In this document: piece after piece, positions 12,219 through 22,100 of the stretch | How the letters are laid out: every line of letters starts with the position of its first letter | How positions within the stretch are numbered: position 1 is the first letter of the stretch | DNA from: Nipponacmea schrenckii | Taxonomy: Eukaryota; Mollusca; Gastropoda; Lottiidae | Length of the DNA: 64,000 bases | Direction: 5' to 3' | Assembly (NCBI GenBank): GCA_030562195.1 | Contig: CM060202.1 | Coordinates: 6,200,001-6,264,000 of the forward strand | The notes under the pieces: generated by a model | What the model was told of the DNA's origin: nothing | The model's input: the letters and a program-made list of their open reading frames with translations, nothing else | Databases searched by the model: none | Made by a program: the position numbers and the translations under genes

Positions 12219-12477
12219 GAAACAGAATCAATTTTGTCACACTAATTTCCACCTCAAGTGATTACAAGGAGAACTGACTGAATTCAGCATTTATAAGACC
12301 AATTTGTTTCAAGAGATATCAACATTAATTCTCTACTGGAACATTAGACATTAAACCACGTGAATGAATCCTGATTTTTGAATATTAAAACGGAAAATAC
12401 TTACTGCTATCAGTTTCACATGAACACAAGACAGCAACTAGAAATACAATCCAGTGTGCGTCATTTAGCCCCATCAT
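2946..12477 (-). CDS. five-Ig-domain transmembrane receptor with tandem tyrosine motifs (10 coding exons)
   Basis: Predicted type I cell-surface receptor. The exons (minus strand, first to last) are 12405-12477, 10876-11187, 9760-10068, 8999-9310, 7968-8225, 6577-6927, 6145-6264, 4673-4744, 3427-3507 and 2946-3160. Every junction is phase 1 and the sum is 2103 nt, giving 700 aa plus stop. Order: signal peptide (1-24), five Ig-like domains (about 25-538), membrane helix (about 547-570) followed by an RRR stop-transfer, then a tail of about 122 aa with tyrosine motifs. The Ig domains show Cys, Trp and Y/F-x-C landmarks and many N-glycosylation sequons. Phase 1-1 Ig exons are typical of animal Ig-superfamily genes. 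A role in recognition and inhibitory or adaptor signalling is inferred from the tail. The donor of the first Ig exon reads TT instead of GT, so that exon may be skipped or the allele damaged. I cannot assign orthology. It could be an adhesion molecule rather than an immune receptor. Confidence 0.88.
3427..3507 (-). CDS. Ig receptor exon 9: tail module ENDLYVSL
   Basis: Phase 1-1 exon of 27 codons between TTTATTTCAG and donor GTGAAT. It encodes an acidic peptide with 'IENDLYVSL', a Y-x-x-L motif. It is clearly paralogous to the start of exon 10 and to exon 8, so this tail grew by exon duplication. Confidence 0.82.
3862..3935 (-). repeat. 3'-end fragment of tRNA-derived SINE family 1
   Basis: The words 'cctactctcttacacctta' and 'gttaatgaggacggac' match the reverse complement of the tail of the SINE at 14705-15031 and the corresponding part of the copy at 62215-62479. 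Shorter fragments of the same family occur near 6355, 13908 and 25491. Confidence 0.5.
4004..4649. mobile_element. MITE family B copy 1, with an internal insertion of about 0.4 kb
   Basis: The ends form a terminal inverted repeat: TTTTAAAGAAGGGTTCCCTT on the left, and the reverse complement of the right end (TTTTAAAGTTGGGTTCCCTC). The left part to about 4189 and the right part from about 4598 match the shorter copy at 56931-57184, including 'gatttccctcggtagggtac'. The middle, about 4190-4598, is missing from that copy. It lies in the Ig receptor intron between exons 8 and 9. Confidence 0.7.
4673..4744 (-). CDS. Ig receptor exon 8: tail module ENDVYVNS
   Basis: Phase 1-1 exon of 24 codons between CTATTTTAG and donor GTATAG. 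It contains 'TIENDVYVNSD'. Y-V-N fits the Grb2-type SH2 ligand pattern pY-x-N (established for that family). It is paralogous to exons 9 and 10. Confidence 0.8.
5972..5990 (-). other. candidate 19-nt microexon in the Ig receptor gene
   Basis: A short segment lies between a good acceptor (TTATTTCATTTCAG) and a good donor (AAG then GTGAGT). It enters in phase 1 but leaves in phase 2, so including it would put exon 8 in another frame, with a stop inside exon 9. It may be an alternative or poison microexon, or chance. Confidence 0.3.
6145..6264 (-). CDS. Ig receptor exon 7: transmembrane segment
   Basis: Phase 1-1 exon of 40 codons. It has a short extracellular stalk, a hydrophobic helix rich in Val and Ile (IIGVSVSAAVLVIGVVVFII), then RRRNAG. 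This is the only membrane helix in the model apart from the signal peptide. The acceptor (GTTTAAG) has a weak pyrimidine tract. Confidence 0.85.
6577..6927 (-). CDS. Ig receptor exon 6: Ig domain 5
   Basis: Phase 1-1 exon of 117 codons (acceptor TTTTTTACAG, donor GTATGT). It has an F-strand 'DVGTYTCLVCN' and a C-strand Trp in 'NISWNHQ'. The B-strand position reads 'ANVTFRVAY', with no Cys, so the standard intradomain disulfide is absent. Extra Cys residues near the F and G strands (TCLVCNQYGC) could pair differently. Confidence 0.85.
7968..8225 (-). CDS. Ig receptor exon 5: Ig domain 4
   Basis: Phase 1-1 exon of 86 codons (acceptor ATCTTTCCAG, donor GTAAAC). Landmarks are B-strand 'QQLICVYNG', C-strand 'FLPWKH' and F-strand 'DGGNYTCTANN'. 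It is the shortest of the five, closer to an I-set or C2-set length. Confidence 0.87.
8634..8958. mobile_element. MITE family A, full-length copy
   Basis: About 325 bp with terminal inverted repeats ATACTGCATCTTAGAATGG on the left and, as reverse complement on the right, ATACTGCGTCTTAGAATGA. The inner arms are also mutually inverted. The minus strand contains ACACCAGGTAAGTTCACTG, a perfect-looking splice donor (CAG then GTAAGT). The element sits in the intron between Ig exons 4 and 5, with its right end 41 bp from the exon 4 border. Confidence 0.8.
8999..9310 (-). CDS. Ig receptor exon 4: Ig domain 3
   Basis: Phase 1-1 exon of 104 codons (acceptor TTTATTTTAG, donor GTAAGT). Landmarks are 'NSFDITCFST', 'LKWFRKG', 'LTIKSVDFERDNGS' and 'IFNCSFG'. 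It has several N-x-S/T sequons. It closely resembles domains 1 and 2, which suggests internal duplication. Confidence 0.88.
9430..9700. mobile_element. MITE family A, diverged copy
   Basis: It shares 'cagtgagcttacctggtgtg', the hairpin around 'gaaaaatgcttaatcaattt', and the right-arm 'cttattggcca' with the full copy at 8634-8958. The ends are eroded, so the borders are approximate. It lies in the intron between Ig exons 3 and 4 in the same orientation, again offering a GTAAGC donor in sense. Confidence 0.65.
9760..10068 (-). CDS. Ig receptor exon 3: Ig domain 2
   Basis: Phase 1-1 exon of 103 codons (acceptor CTTTTTACAG, donor GTAATT). Landmarks are 'GRQFTIICTTT', 'DVKWLRNGK', 'LTITHLDYHRDNGG' and 'TFGCQAG'. 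Confidence 0.88.
10229..10300 (-). repeat. dispersed repeat shared with 40950-41030
   Basis: The reverse complement 'acatggatttgaaggctcaa' followed by 'atttcaaaggtaagct' matches 'acatacgtatttgaaagctcg' and 'aatttcaacggtaagct' near 40978-41012. It is a short diverged element that again carries a donor-like GGTAAGC. It lies in the intron between Ig exons 2 and 3. Confidence 0.5.
10876..11187 (-). CDS. Ig receptor exon 2: Ig domain 1, donor site altered
   Basis: The acceptor is TTTTTCAG, phase 1. Landmarks are 'GMEFTLICNTS', 'VFWYRNN', 'LTIKSVDCKDNAS' and 'IWRCQKY'. By analogy with the other Ig exons it should end at 10876, giving 312 nt (104 codons, the same as exon 4), with sequence CAG then TTAAGT. 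A one-base change would restore GTAAGT. The adjacent GTTAAGT would end the exon in phase 0 and shift exon 3 into a frame that soon hits a stop. Confidence 0.8.
12187..12218. repeat. poly-T tract
   Basis: A long homopolymer T run in the first intron of the Ig receptor gene. It is likely the A-tail of an old retroposon on the minus strand, or simple expansion. Confidence 0.6.
12405..12477 (-). CDS. Ig receptor exon 1: start codon and signal peptide
   Basis: ATG at 12475-12477 starts a 24-codon peptide with hydrophobic core 'WIVFLVAVLC', ending at donor GTAAGT in phase 1. This matches the phase of the first Ig exon. A second in-frame ATG follows at once, so the exact start is open. Signal peptide plus phase-1 border is the usual first-exon layout for Ig receptors. 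Confidence 0.8.
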
Positions 12478-12836
12478 TGTACGGAAAAATTCAAACTTAT
12501 AGTTTGTACAGAATGAACAAACGATATTATATCCTTTATAATTCACTTCCCTTTTACTCTCACCCCTTCAAAATACCTCACAATCGACCCAATTTTTTTA
12601 TGTCAACGTTTAATTGAATATTTCATTATCAATATAGATTTATAATTTTTTATAGTGCAAATGTCCAATATTGACTAAGATTATACTGATCACGCTCGAG
12701 TTTCCGAAAACTGCAAAGTAAATAGACTTACTAATTATATAAAATAAAGGCACTTAAAGACATATGATACACTTCAGAAGTCCAAATATCCACAATGTAT
12801 TACGCGGCTATATTTCTGTAATATTATTTGACTGCG

Positions 12837-13035
12837 TCAACTCGACGGATTTCAAAGTCGCCAACTCGAGAAATCGCCGGATTTCAAAGTCGCCAACTCG
12901 ACAAGTCGCCAAGTCGCTAACACGACAAGTCGCGGATGACGGGGCGACAACACGACAACTTGAAAGTCGGCAACTCGCCAAGTCGCCAACAACATTCAAA
13001 GCGACTTTGAAATTAGAGGGCGCCAAGTCGCGGTT
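12837..13035. repeat. degenerate minisatellite of AAGTCGCC / AACTCGAC units
   Basis: Loose tandem repetition of the words 'caagtcgcc' and 'aactcgac', GC-richer than its surroundings. Both strands stay open in some frames, which creates false Ser/Arg-rich ORFs. It lies just upstream of the Ig receptor start. Confidence 0.75.
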
Positions 13036-14439
13036 AACAAATGGCCGCTATCGGCTTCCATAATATCCGGATATTGCTCAAAATAAAATTTATTAACAAA
13101 TAACTGTTTTACAAACAAAAATATGCTGAAAACTATGCCATTAAAATATTCTTTCATTACATGAAATTTAATATAATAAAATTAAGAATCGAGAAAACAT
13201 CAAAGCACTCATAATAAAAAATAAAAAAACTGTTTTACGCACAATGGGCTTAGCACTTTACCATAGAAATATTCTTACATTGCGTGATAATCAACATAAT
13301 AAAATTAGGAATCTACACTTAGAAATAGAGAAAACAAAACAAAGCAACCGTGCAAAGGAATTTCAGTCACCAGCGAAAATGGGCTCGATTGCGCTATTAA
13401 AGACTGCAAAACAAGGAAGTCCTTGCAGTGTGCAATGCATGATTCACATGCTTTCTCTTGTTTGATTTCATAATTTTGGTCTAGGTATAGGCTTATTGCT
13501 CGGCCAATGTAAAGGATTTGGTGCCTTTTTCATTTCAGTGTATCATCAAATATGAATAACTTTCACCAAAATATAAATCTTTTTAATGAAGACTTTTGAA
13601 CATACATCACAATATTTAAAGCATTCACAAATACATAAAAAATGTGTGAGAAAAAATCCATATTTATAAATATATATGATAAAAAAATACTTTAAGGATA
13701 TTTCCATTATTCTTAAAGTCATTGAAAAGGTTCTTACTTATCACAGTTCATTTCACTAAAAGTCATTTACTTAAAAAATCTTAACATAAATAGCTACACA
13801 GTCCCTCTAGTACAGATGGAGTTACTTCCCATTACTCATATTTCAGTCACGAGTAATAGAGTGAAGATGATGATAGATGTCCAAAAGGTCAAAGAAATGA
13901 AAATGACATGAATGGATTTACCTCCTACTCTTCTGGTTCAAAGAAAAAATGGTCTCTGGATTGGTTTTATTTAACAGCAGCAATATCTTCCTTTAGCTTA
14001 GACTTAGGGTCCATAGAAATAAAAAAAAATTGGATATACTGGTATTGATAAATAACGCATGTACGAATTAAATCCAAAAATAAAACTCTAAATTCCTGAA
14101 ACTCACTGTCAATATCAACATCTCTTTCATTGATTGTCATTTTATCAACCTGGGCACATTGTTAGAGTTAAATTGTAATTCTGTGATTGTATCAATTAAA
14201 AGCATAAAAGCAATATGAAAATTGATTTAAAAATAATAACAAACTTTTCAATTAGGCCCTACTGGTAAATCAGATTCTTCCTTGAAGTGGCACACTAAAA
14301 TATTAAATTAGCAGTGGTATAAAATCTGTTTAGTAATGAAGTTCATACCATCTGAATCACTTTTCAAAAATAAATAATAGCTCCCAGTTAAAAACAGAAT
14401 TACAATCTTTAATTTGTTCAATTGTCATAAAAGGACTTT
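13036..14439. other. intergenic, AT-rich
   Basis: No exon or RNA gene was recognised between the Ig receptor's upstream flank and the stop codon of the METTL7-like gene. There is a scrap of SINE family 1 near 13908. The 3' UTR of the METTL7-like gene is expected to lie just left of 14440. Confidence 0.5.
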
Positions 14440-16055
14440 CTATTTAGTTGCTGTACCATATATACATGGTCTTACAAATGGTAGGAAACTGTCCATCCTA
14501 AATTCTGTGATATTCACATTAGAAAATCCTGCTTTCTTAATCTGGCTAGAAGTATTCCTATTAGGATGGCAATTGCCAGACATAAGTTTCCATAGTGGGG
14601 TTATTCTATCTTGCATGAATCGTAGTCCAGTTTTCTGTTTAGCTGCAACATGATCCAAGAAATAGAATTTGCCTCCCTGAAAAAGAAATATTGGAAAAAG
14701 ATAAGGGAGACGTGGTGGCTCAGTGAGTAAGGTGCTTGCTTGCTAAGCTGGGGGTCTAAAGTTCAATCCCTGCAAAGGTCAAGATGAACTTTTCAGATTT
14801 TTCAAACTGATTTGCCCCTGCCAGCGATACAGATAGGCTGACATAGAAAAAGCATTAGTCATTCGGACAGAACAATAAACCCTGTGTGCTACAGACAGTG
14901 CACTTAAAGATCCCTTGACAGTTAGATATCACAAGATGAGTAGGCTTATGCCCCTTTCTTTGAAAAATTGTCAACATTACACCCTACATGGCGTTGCCCA
15001 TCTTCAATAGCCCATTAGGTGCAAAAGAGTCATTTGGGGCTTAAAATATTTAGTTATTTTTCAAGGACTGTATTTTTTTTTATATGCTTTTATCAGAGAC
15101 TTCAAAAAGCTGTTACATAATAATGAATGTGTACAAATTAAATGAGATATACTTATAGCCCTATCACATTTCAGATTCAGAATGAAAGCTATTATTCACA
15201 GGTTTTCTGAGGTTCTTTCAATTAAACATTTTTCAAAAATCTATAACTCGAAGGCATTTGAATAACATCTTTACACATTTTAATTGAACAGACATGTAGG
15301 CCTACTTTTCCTAAAGATTATTTGAAAGGGGAAGATTTATACCTATCTTATGTCTATTGAAGTCACTATTAGCTTTTCGGCTTTTGATATGACAGAAGTA
15401 TTGCACAAGCTGCTAATAAAATCAAAAGATATTTCCTGCAGCTTGATCATAATGCTTAGATATCTGGCTGAAAATAGGAATAATACAATTAATGTGATCG
15501 GTGGATTAAAAAATCCGTTTTACAACAAAAAGCCATTATCACGAAACTCATTGGACTTACTGGTTTTAATACCCTCTTGACTTCTTTAAGAACCTTTTCC
15601 ACATCACTGACACTACATAAGACTAAAGTTTCCACTATAACATCAAAACTGTCATTAGAAAATGAACTTAAATTTTCACCAAAACCACATACAAATTCTT
15701 GTAACTTTATCTTTGGGTTCAATGTCTCCATATTTTTTACCAAATAAGATTTAAAGTGTTCATTTGGGTCCAGACAAGTTATTTTGGATCCTTCTGGAAA
15801 GTGCTTAAAGTTCAATCCTGATCCCACACCGATTTCCAAAATGGTCAAAGAAGATCCCCGGTCTCCTAGTGTCTGGAATAATTCGAGCTTTTGTTTGAAA
15901 ATTTTCTTATGAATTCGGGTTGTTACTTTATTCAATACCCATGCCATTATTTTATTCTTGAACTTCGCCAAGAAAACACACATGACAACAAATAATAGAA
16001 CTGGAATACCATACTGTACTATTGCTGTTCGCAATTCATAATCTTGTACAGCCAT
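14440..16055 (-). CDS. METTL7/TMT1-like methyltransferase (2 exons)
   Basis: Complete gene: exon 1 15561-16055 and exon 2 14440-14676, joined in phase 0 (donor CCA then GTAAGT; acceptor CTTTTTCAG then GGAGGC), giving 243 aa plus stop, the size of human METTL7A/B. The N-terminus has a membrane anchor (IPVLLFVVMCVFLAK). SAM-binding motif I is 'LEIGVGSGLNF', with the acidic post-I 'CLDPNEHF', and the family motif 'TLVLCSV' precedes 'RVLKP'. Exon 2 supplies 'GGKFYFLDHVAA' and ends in 'VRPCIYGTATK', as in METTL7 proteins. Members of this family are ER or lipid-droplet-anchored S-adenosylmethionine-dependent enzymes, with alkyl-thiol methyltransferase activity shown for the human proteins. The substrate here is not known. 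The single intron carries a SINE. Confidence 0.95.
14705..15031 (+). mobile_element. tRNA-derived SINE, family 1, near full length
   Basis: It begins with a tRNA-like head: box A-like 'gtggctcagtgagtaagg' and box B-like 'agttcaatccctgc'. A body with 'gtgcacttaaagatccctt' follows, then a tail 'cttcaatagcccattaggtg'. A second copy in reverse orientation lies at 62215-62479. It is inserted in the METTL7-like intron, antisense to the gene. It is probably one of the tRNA-headed SINE groups known from molluscs. The exact family needs a database search. Confidence 0.75.
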
Positions 16056-16086
16056 TTTGTTTATTTACATGTCTGGTCATGTGATG

Positions 16087-16094
16087 TCACGTGA
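16087..16094. promoter_or_regulatory. palindromic E-box upstream of the METTL7-like gene
   Basis: TCACGTGA lies 32 bp upstream of the ATG at 16055, inside the presumed promoter or 5' UTR. CACGTG is the binding core of bHLH-zip factors (USF, MYC/MAX, TFEB class). The functional role is inferred from position only. Confidence 0.3.
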
Positions 16095-16980
16095 TAAATC
16101 TTCCCAGTCGGTTTTGTTCCATGTTTTTGCGATCAGAACCATAACTCTATAAATCGCGTTAAATTTCAAAAAGAGTAACTAGTGATTTGAAGCGATTTTA
16201 AACCTTCAAGATTCTTTGGGTTGACTATAAAATATGATCCATAAATCAAAATCGCACTGTCCGTAATTCCTTGACTCTTCGTGACGCCAGCTTGTTAATC
16301 AAATCTTCCGCCGGTATAATATAAAAACCAGTTTCTTGATAAATAATTATTTCGGGGATAGCAAAAATGGACAGCTGCACATTCTTGGTGCCTAAGGACG
16401 CGCAGAACCGCTCACATTATTTTTTCTTTGGGGGGGGGGGTTGGTAAACAAAAAAAGAGTCAAATATTTTATATACAATATTATTTTTTTTTTTTTTCCA
16501 TTCACAGACTTAATTCAATATCTAAGTTACAATTTATAGTTCTTTATAAGCTTGAAGTTATTTTAAGAATTACAAATGTAGCAGTAAATAATTATTTGTA
16601 TCAAGCTCAGAAAGACTTTCTAAAATTTTGATCATGAGAAAATATGGCATTTGGACCAAAAACATCAGTAACATAACAAAAAATAAGTTTTGGTCATAAT
16701 GATAGCCATGTAGCATACATACAAAATATAAAGACATCAACATGCAGTTTTACAGAAAATTTACTGGTAGACATACATAGCCTACCAATTACAAACAGAT
16801 TATAGAAACAGATTATGTAAAGTTTTTGACAATATGGTCAGTTCACTTTTTCATCCAATCAGCATTTTTCAAACAAATTTTATATTCAGGCTAAAATAGC
16901 TAGCTTTAAATTCTATGTAAATCATATGAAGTAAAATTGTAGTAGACAAAGGCGCTTTGCTCCTACCACCCTCATCCAAC

Positions 16981-17280
16981 TAGAACTTGGATTTAAAGGA
17001 TAGCTTGGATTAAAGAATAGCTTGAACCTAAAAGATAGCTCGAACCTAAAACATAGCTTACTTGGACCAAAGGGTAGCTTTGACCTAAAGGATAACTTGA
17101 GTTTAAAGTATAGCTTGGACCTAAAAAATAACTAACTTTGACCTAAGGACAGCTTGGACCTAAAGGATAACTTGGATTTAAAGTATACCTTGGACCTAAA
17201 GGACAGCTTGGACCTAAAGGATAGTTTGGACCTACAGGATAGCTTGGACCTACAGGATAATTTTGACTTACAGGATAGCA
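16981..17280. repeat. minisatellite, about 18-bp units
   Basis: Tandem degenerate units of 'ttggacctaaaggatagc' with variants (gaacctaaa, gacctacag). It lies between the METTL7-like gene and the SLC6 gene. The reverse strand stays open as a SKLSFR-type repeat, which is not a gene. Confidence 0.85.
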
Positions 17281-18550
17281 ATGGATAGCACAAAAAGTAA
17301 TTGGCCCTTATGGACTTTAGATAATCAAATGTCAAAACAAAAAAAATTATAATCCATATAAGAATACAGAGTAGTATCAAATAAAGGATGGAACAAATCA
17401 ATGACCATTAAACATTGTAATTAGTTCAATCATTTGGAAAGAGTACAGGTAAATAAATGATCAAATGTGCATTAATATCATAAGGACACTATTCAAGGTC
17501 ATCATAATGGGTTGCAAAATACACACTTATAAAAATCAATGAGGTTTAATATCCTACAAATCTAAAACATATTATTTAAAATTAATATCTTGGAAGGATC
17601 TTGTCTAATACTAATCGTTGTAACTTCTGTTATTCATGATTCTGGAAGGGCTATGTGTCATTCTAATGGGAATTATGAATTGATTAGAGTACAATATGTA
17701 TACCAAACAATTGTTAGTTCTGAAAACACGAGTTCAACAAATACCTCCATTTAAACATGATTACACCAACACCAAGGTATTTGCTGTGAGACCCTTGTAA
17801 TTGGCTCATATATTCATTATTAGGCAAATATACATGGTATATCAAACAAAAATTCATACAATGAAATATATACACTTAAAAAACAAAAATATTGTAAACT
17901 AGTTCAAAAACTTTGATTTTAAAACAGAATTTAAATCTATTTTGACATAAAAATTTTTGAAATCAAATTTGAATAGGATCAAATTTTATAAAATAAAACA
18001 TAAATTTCAAACTAAAAATTTCAGTTGAAAAAAAAATTACATTGGAATGAAATATCTTAGAAAGTTTAATAACTACCATTTTGTTCACTTAAAGGACAAT
18101 TAAAAACAATAATTAAAATTTCTTCAGAGGTAAATCAATATGAATAACAATCTCATAGAGTAGATAATTCAAAAATTAACGCCTTATTGATACAACAAGA
18201 CAAATATCGGTCAAAATATTTGACATTCATAAAGCTATCTAAAAATGTTGTACTTGGATGAATAAATGTGAAGTTAATATAGTTTGTGCTGTTCATAAAG
18301 TCTGGATAGAAGAGATTGTGTCTGTAGATGTCTAGATTCAAAGCAATCTTTCTAGTAAACTGAAAGAGAGATAATTTACACAGTAAATTCACTCCATATT
18401 ACTGTGGTGAAAGATGAACAAATTACATTTCTCTTCTAAATAACTTTAAGGTCAATCAAAGGCATACCTTTTTAAAGTGTTTTAAAGGTGTTAATCTCAA
18501 AATGTTAAGGAATAGAAACAGGGAAATGCTAGGCTTCACTTCCCAATTTT

Positions 18551-18850
18551 GTATTTATCCAAAATATTATACTTCCCATTAACGGTGTCTTAAAACAGTT
18601 GCTTTGATTTCAAACCCCTTTTATTTTCAGAACATTTGAAAAGGTATATCTTTGCCCTAAGTACATTTTAGATATCTGATGGGCACATATTGCTATTGTA
18701 TAGGAAAAAACAATATGTTTCCCATCAGATATCTAAAATGTACTTAAGGCAAAGGTATACCATTTCAAATGTTCTGATTATGGAAGGGGTTTTAAATTAC
18801 AGCAATTGTTTTATGATACAGTTTTAGGGTAGTAATTTTGGATAATTACA
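18551..18850. mobile_element. foldback element: long imperfect palindrome of about 140-bp arms
   Basis: The left arm 18551-18692 and right arm 18711-18850 are inverted copies. The core 'gtacattttagatatctgat' is identical in both, and 'cagaacatttgaaa' and 'tatccaaaat' also pair. The loop is about 18 bp. This is typical of a foldback or inverted-repeat MITE. It lies just downstream of the SLC6 stop codon and could fall in the 3' UTR. Confidence 0.85.
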
Positions 18851-19119
18851 ACATTAATTGTTATTTTCTTTATAATTTTTTCCTAATATTATCTGATATA
18901 TTGTGATTTGTAATTTGTAAAAATAACAAGGCATTTTTTTATGTTTATAAGTTTCCATGATTTTTAGATTTGGTGATAATATGACTTCCAAAAGAGAACA
19001 TTATTCAATATATCACAACAATGCCTTAATGTTTAAAAGATCAATCCAAATTCCCTTGGCACAGGTCTCTGAACATTTCTTGATGGTGATTTGATGGAAA
19101 TGATGACAAAGATGATAAT

Positions 19120-22100
19120 TTAGCACTTTGAACTTGGATCAATTAATGTAACTTGTTCTGGAAAAGGTGGAACTTGTTTTTCCATATCAGCTGGTAAAGT
19201 TGTAGGTAAATATACAGGAGTTGACATTGGGACGAAATCTGGTCGTTCAGATGGTTCAAGGGTAGCATAATATTGTTCTCGATGTTTCTGTAGAGCTGGA
19301 CCCCAAGTTTTGGCAGGCTTTGATAACTTAATTATCCTCTAAAATTGAGAAAATATATGTTGAGGTTGTGATTACATGTAAAGAAAATAGAAAAAAAAAG
19401 GTTCAGAATAGTCACAACTTTATTTTTATACCCCTACAACTTGAGTAATTGAAGAAGCCTGTAACAAATGTAACCATACCTGTAAAATAGGCCCATCAGC
19501 TTTATAGATTTGATAAATAGCCACAACTGGTAAGGGTATAATAGACACAAGGCTTAAACACCAGCCTAACACTACAGACCATTCTGGATACGTGTAATCA
19601 CCATATGTTACTGGTGTCATAGAGATAATACTGAACAACCATACAAACTGCAATAAACAATATATACAGGTACATTCCTATTTCTGAGGTTGACTGATTA
19701 AATGGATGGCGAACCTGCCATTTTATAAAGAAATACTGTTAAATATAGTCAGAAAATAATACTTATTATACATATAAAACGTATAACAATAAAAATATGT
19801 GATATTGAATAAGATGTACTTGTACAAACAGATTTTCTCGAGATGTAATACACAATATACTACATACCAATATAATAGCTGGAGTAATAAATTTCCAGCA
19901 GATTTTCCACCAAATACAAGGTTGATAACCAATCATGAGTTCAATATCTTTATAAAATCTATCAGCACCTGGTAAATACATAATGATAATAGATGGAAAC
20001 AAACTAATTCGACAGGTCTTAACAACATCAGGACAAATTTCATTTAACACCAAATTCAACTTCCTGTCTTGATTGTGTGTGATTCGAACAGCAATGTAAC
20101 ATAAATCCAGCATAAAGACTTAACTCCTGTCTTTGGTCTCCTAATGGTTGTCCTACAACAATATAAAAATTGACTTTGATGTAAGTAAAAAGTTTTTTCA
20201 AAGGATGGTGAGCATTTTTACATCAGTTTTAAGATATGGATACCTACCATACACCCATGCAATAACTAAGCACTCAATCAAAGACATCAACATTAATGAG
20301 AAAGATGAGCAGTACCAATCCATAATCTGTAGGATGTAGATTCCTCCCTGAAAAGTAAACAAAATACAAGGTTATGCTCATGATTTTTATGTTTCCAAAA
20401 TTCTTCCTAATTCAGACTTTCATTATGCTTTTATTTTATTTAGGACTATTTTCTTCAGAAAACTCTGTCTTCAAATGGTGAATATCATGACCTGATAAAA
20501 GATAATTAAAGAGAAGCTTTTATTAAATTACCTCCATAATACAAGGAATTCCTAAAACAAATTCCACCACACACATGGCAATGGTAAACACCAGTTTCTT
20601 ATTTCTCAAGTATTGTGGAAATTCGTCAACAAATGCACTTGTCATAGTTTCGAACATTCCAAACTACAAAAAAGAGGGTTAAAATATTAAAATCCTTATC
20701 AGGAGGCATTACAATAAATTTAAGGCGTAAATCTCAGCTTCTTATATGAAAGATTAATTGTAAATTTACACTTCAAAAATAATTTCCAATGCAACAATAA
20801 TGTTGTCTATATATTGTTTGCTTTTCTAATTAAAATAAATTAATTTTCATGCATAAGATTGAGATATCAGGCTTGAAATTTAAAAATGCCAATTCATGTT
20901 TTTCATGTCAGTCAATTATGTATAACAAGCATGGTCATTTAAAGGGAAACATCCATGTAACTAAATCATTTTTCAATGTAAATCTTAAAAAGGTTTTGTG
21001 CAAATCTTCTTTTGTAGCAGTTTTTATTCAATATAATAATACAAACATGTTCTCAAAGTGTTTTTAAGAATTGAAGGAAACAAAGATGTTTCCTTTTAAA
21101 AAAAGAATCTTATTTTTGTTGGGAAAAAGAAATAGAAAGGGGCAATAGATTGAAAATAAATGCAATAAAGGTAGACGATGGTATCATACCTTACCAACAC
21201 CTCTATGTTAACAAGTATAAAAACCAACAATAGAAAACCTCAAAACCTGTTCACATTTCACATTATACCTTTAGATTTCTCTGTAAAATACACAATTTGC
21301 TCTACTTTTCTAACTTTGTTATATATGAGCAGATTAGTCCTATATAAAAGGGTGATGTGTAAAATAAGGTTAAATTGACAATATGCCTTCAGACAGAGAT
21401 TTCTTTTAATCTCAAACTTTTTTTCAAAAGCCCCTTAAAAATGTCATTGTTTTAAAGTTCATTTCAAATTGTTGGATTTTCTGTTTCAATTTCATTCGAG
21501 ATTAAATCATTAAAGGTTTGAGATCTTGACATTTTTGCTTTGAAATGTCAAAGTTTCAATTTTGAAATGTCAAAAAATAAGATGGTAAATGTCTTCATTA
21601 ACTTCTTTAGTCACCAAATGCTAACTGATAGACAACACTTTAAAAATTTCAACAATTTGAAATGAAAATTTTTTAACAAAAAATTAGATTTGACGAAATA
21701 ATGTTCCTTAACCTTATACCGTTTATAATACAGACACGAAATTATTGTTCACCCAGTTATCTTTGTACCAAAGGTTACATAAATTTTCTCAATTTACGCA
21801 GTTCGATAGTCAAACATATGAACGAAACCTAGAATTTTCCAAAAGTTAGCTTTCTGTCATTTCTTCTGGACCTTTTTTTTAAAAAGATCACGTAAAAACA
21901 TTAGTTTCATATTGAAAAATCACATCTGAGACAAGATTTAATCCTACGAGCACCAAATCTTTAGGTTTAACCCTTTGAACACGAAGTTCATAGTAATGTA
22001 TTTGAAGTAGTATGACATTATGTGACATTTCTACGTCACCAGTGATTTGCAACTAGTGATAAAAGGGTTTCACAAATCAAACATTAGTAATAACTGATGT

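Noticed and set aside
12764..13063. Ser/Arg-rich ORFs on both strands
   Set aside because: Both come from the AAGTCGCC-type tandem repeat.
14710..14780. tRNA gene
   Set aside because: Box A and box B-like words are present, but the segment continues into a repeated SINE body found again at 62215-62479.
17132..17401. Minus-strand ORF with SKLSFR repeats
   Set aside because: Produced by the 18-bp minisatellite, not a gene.
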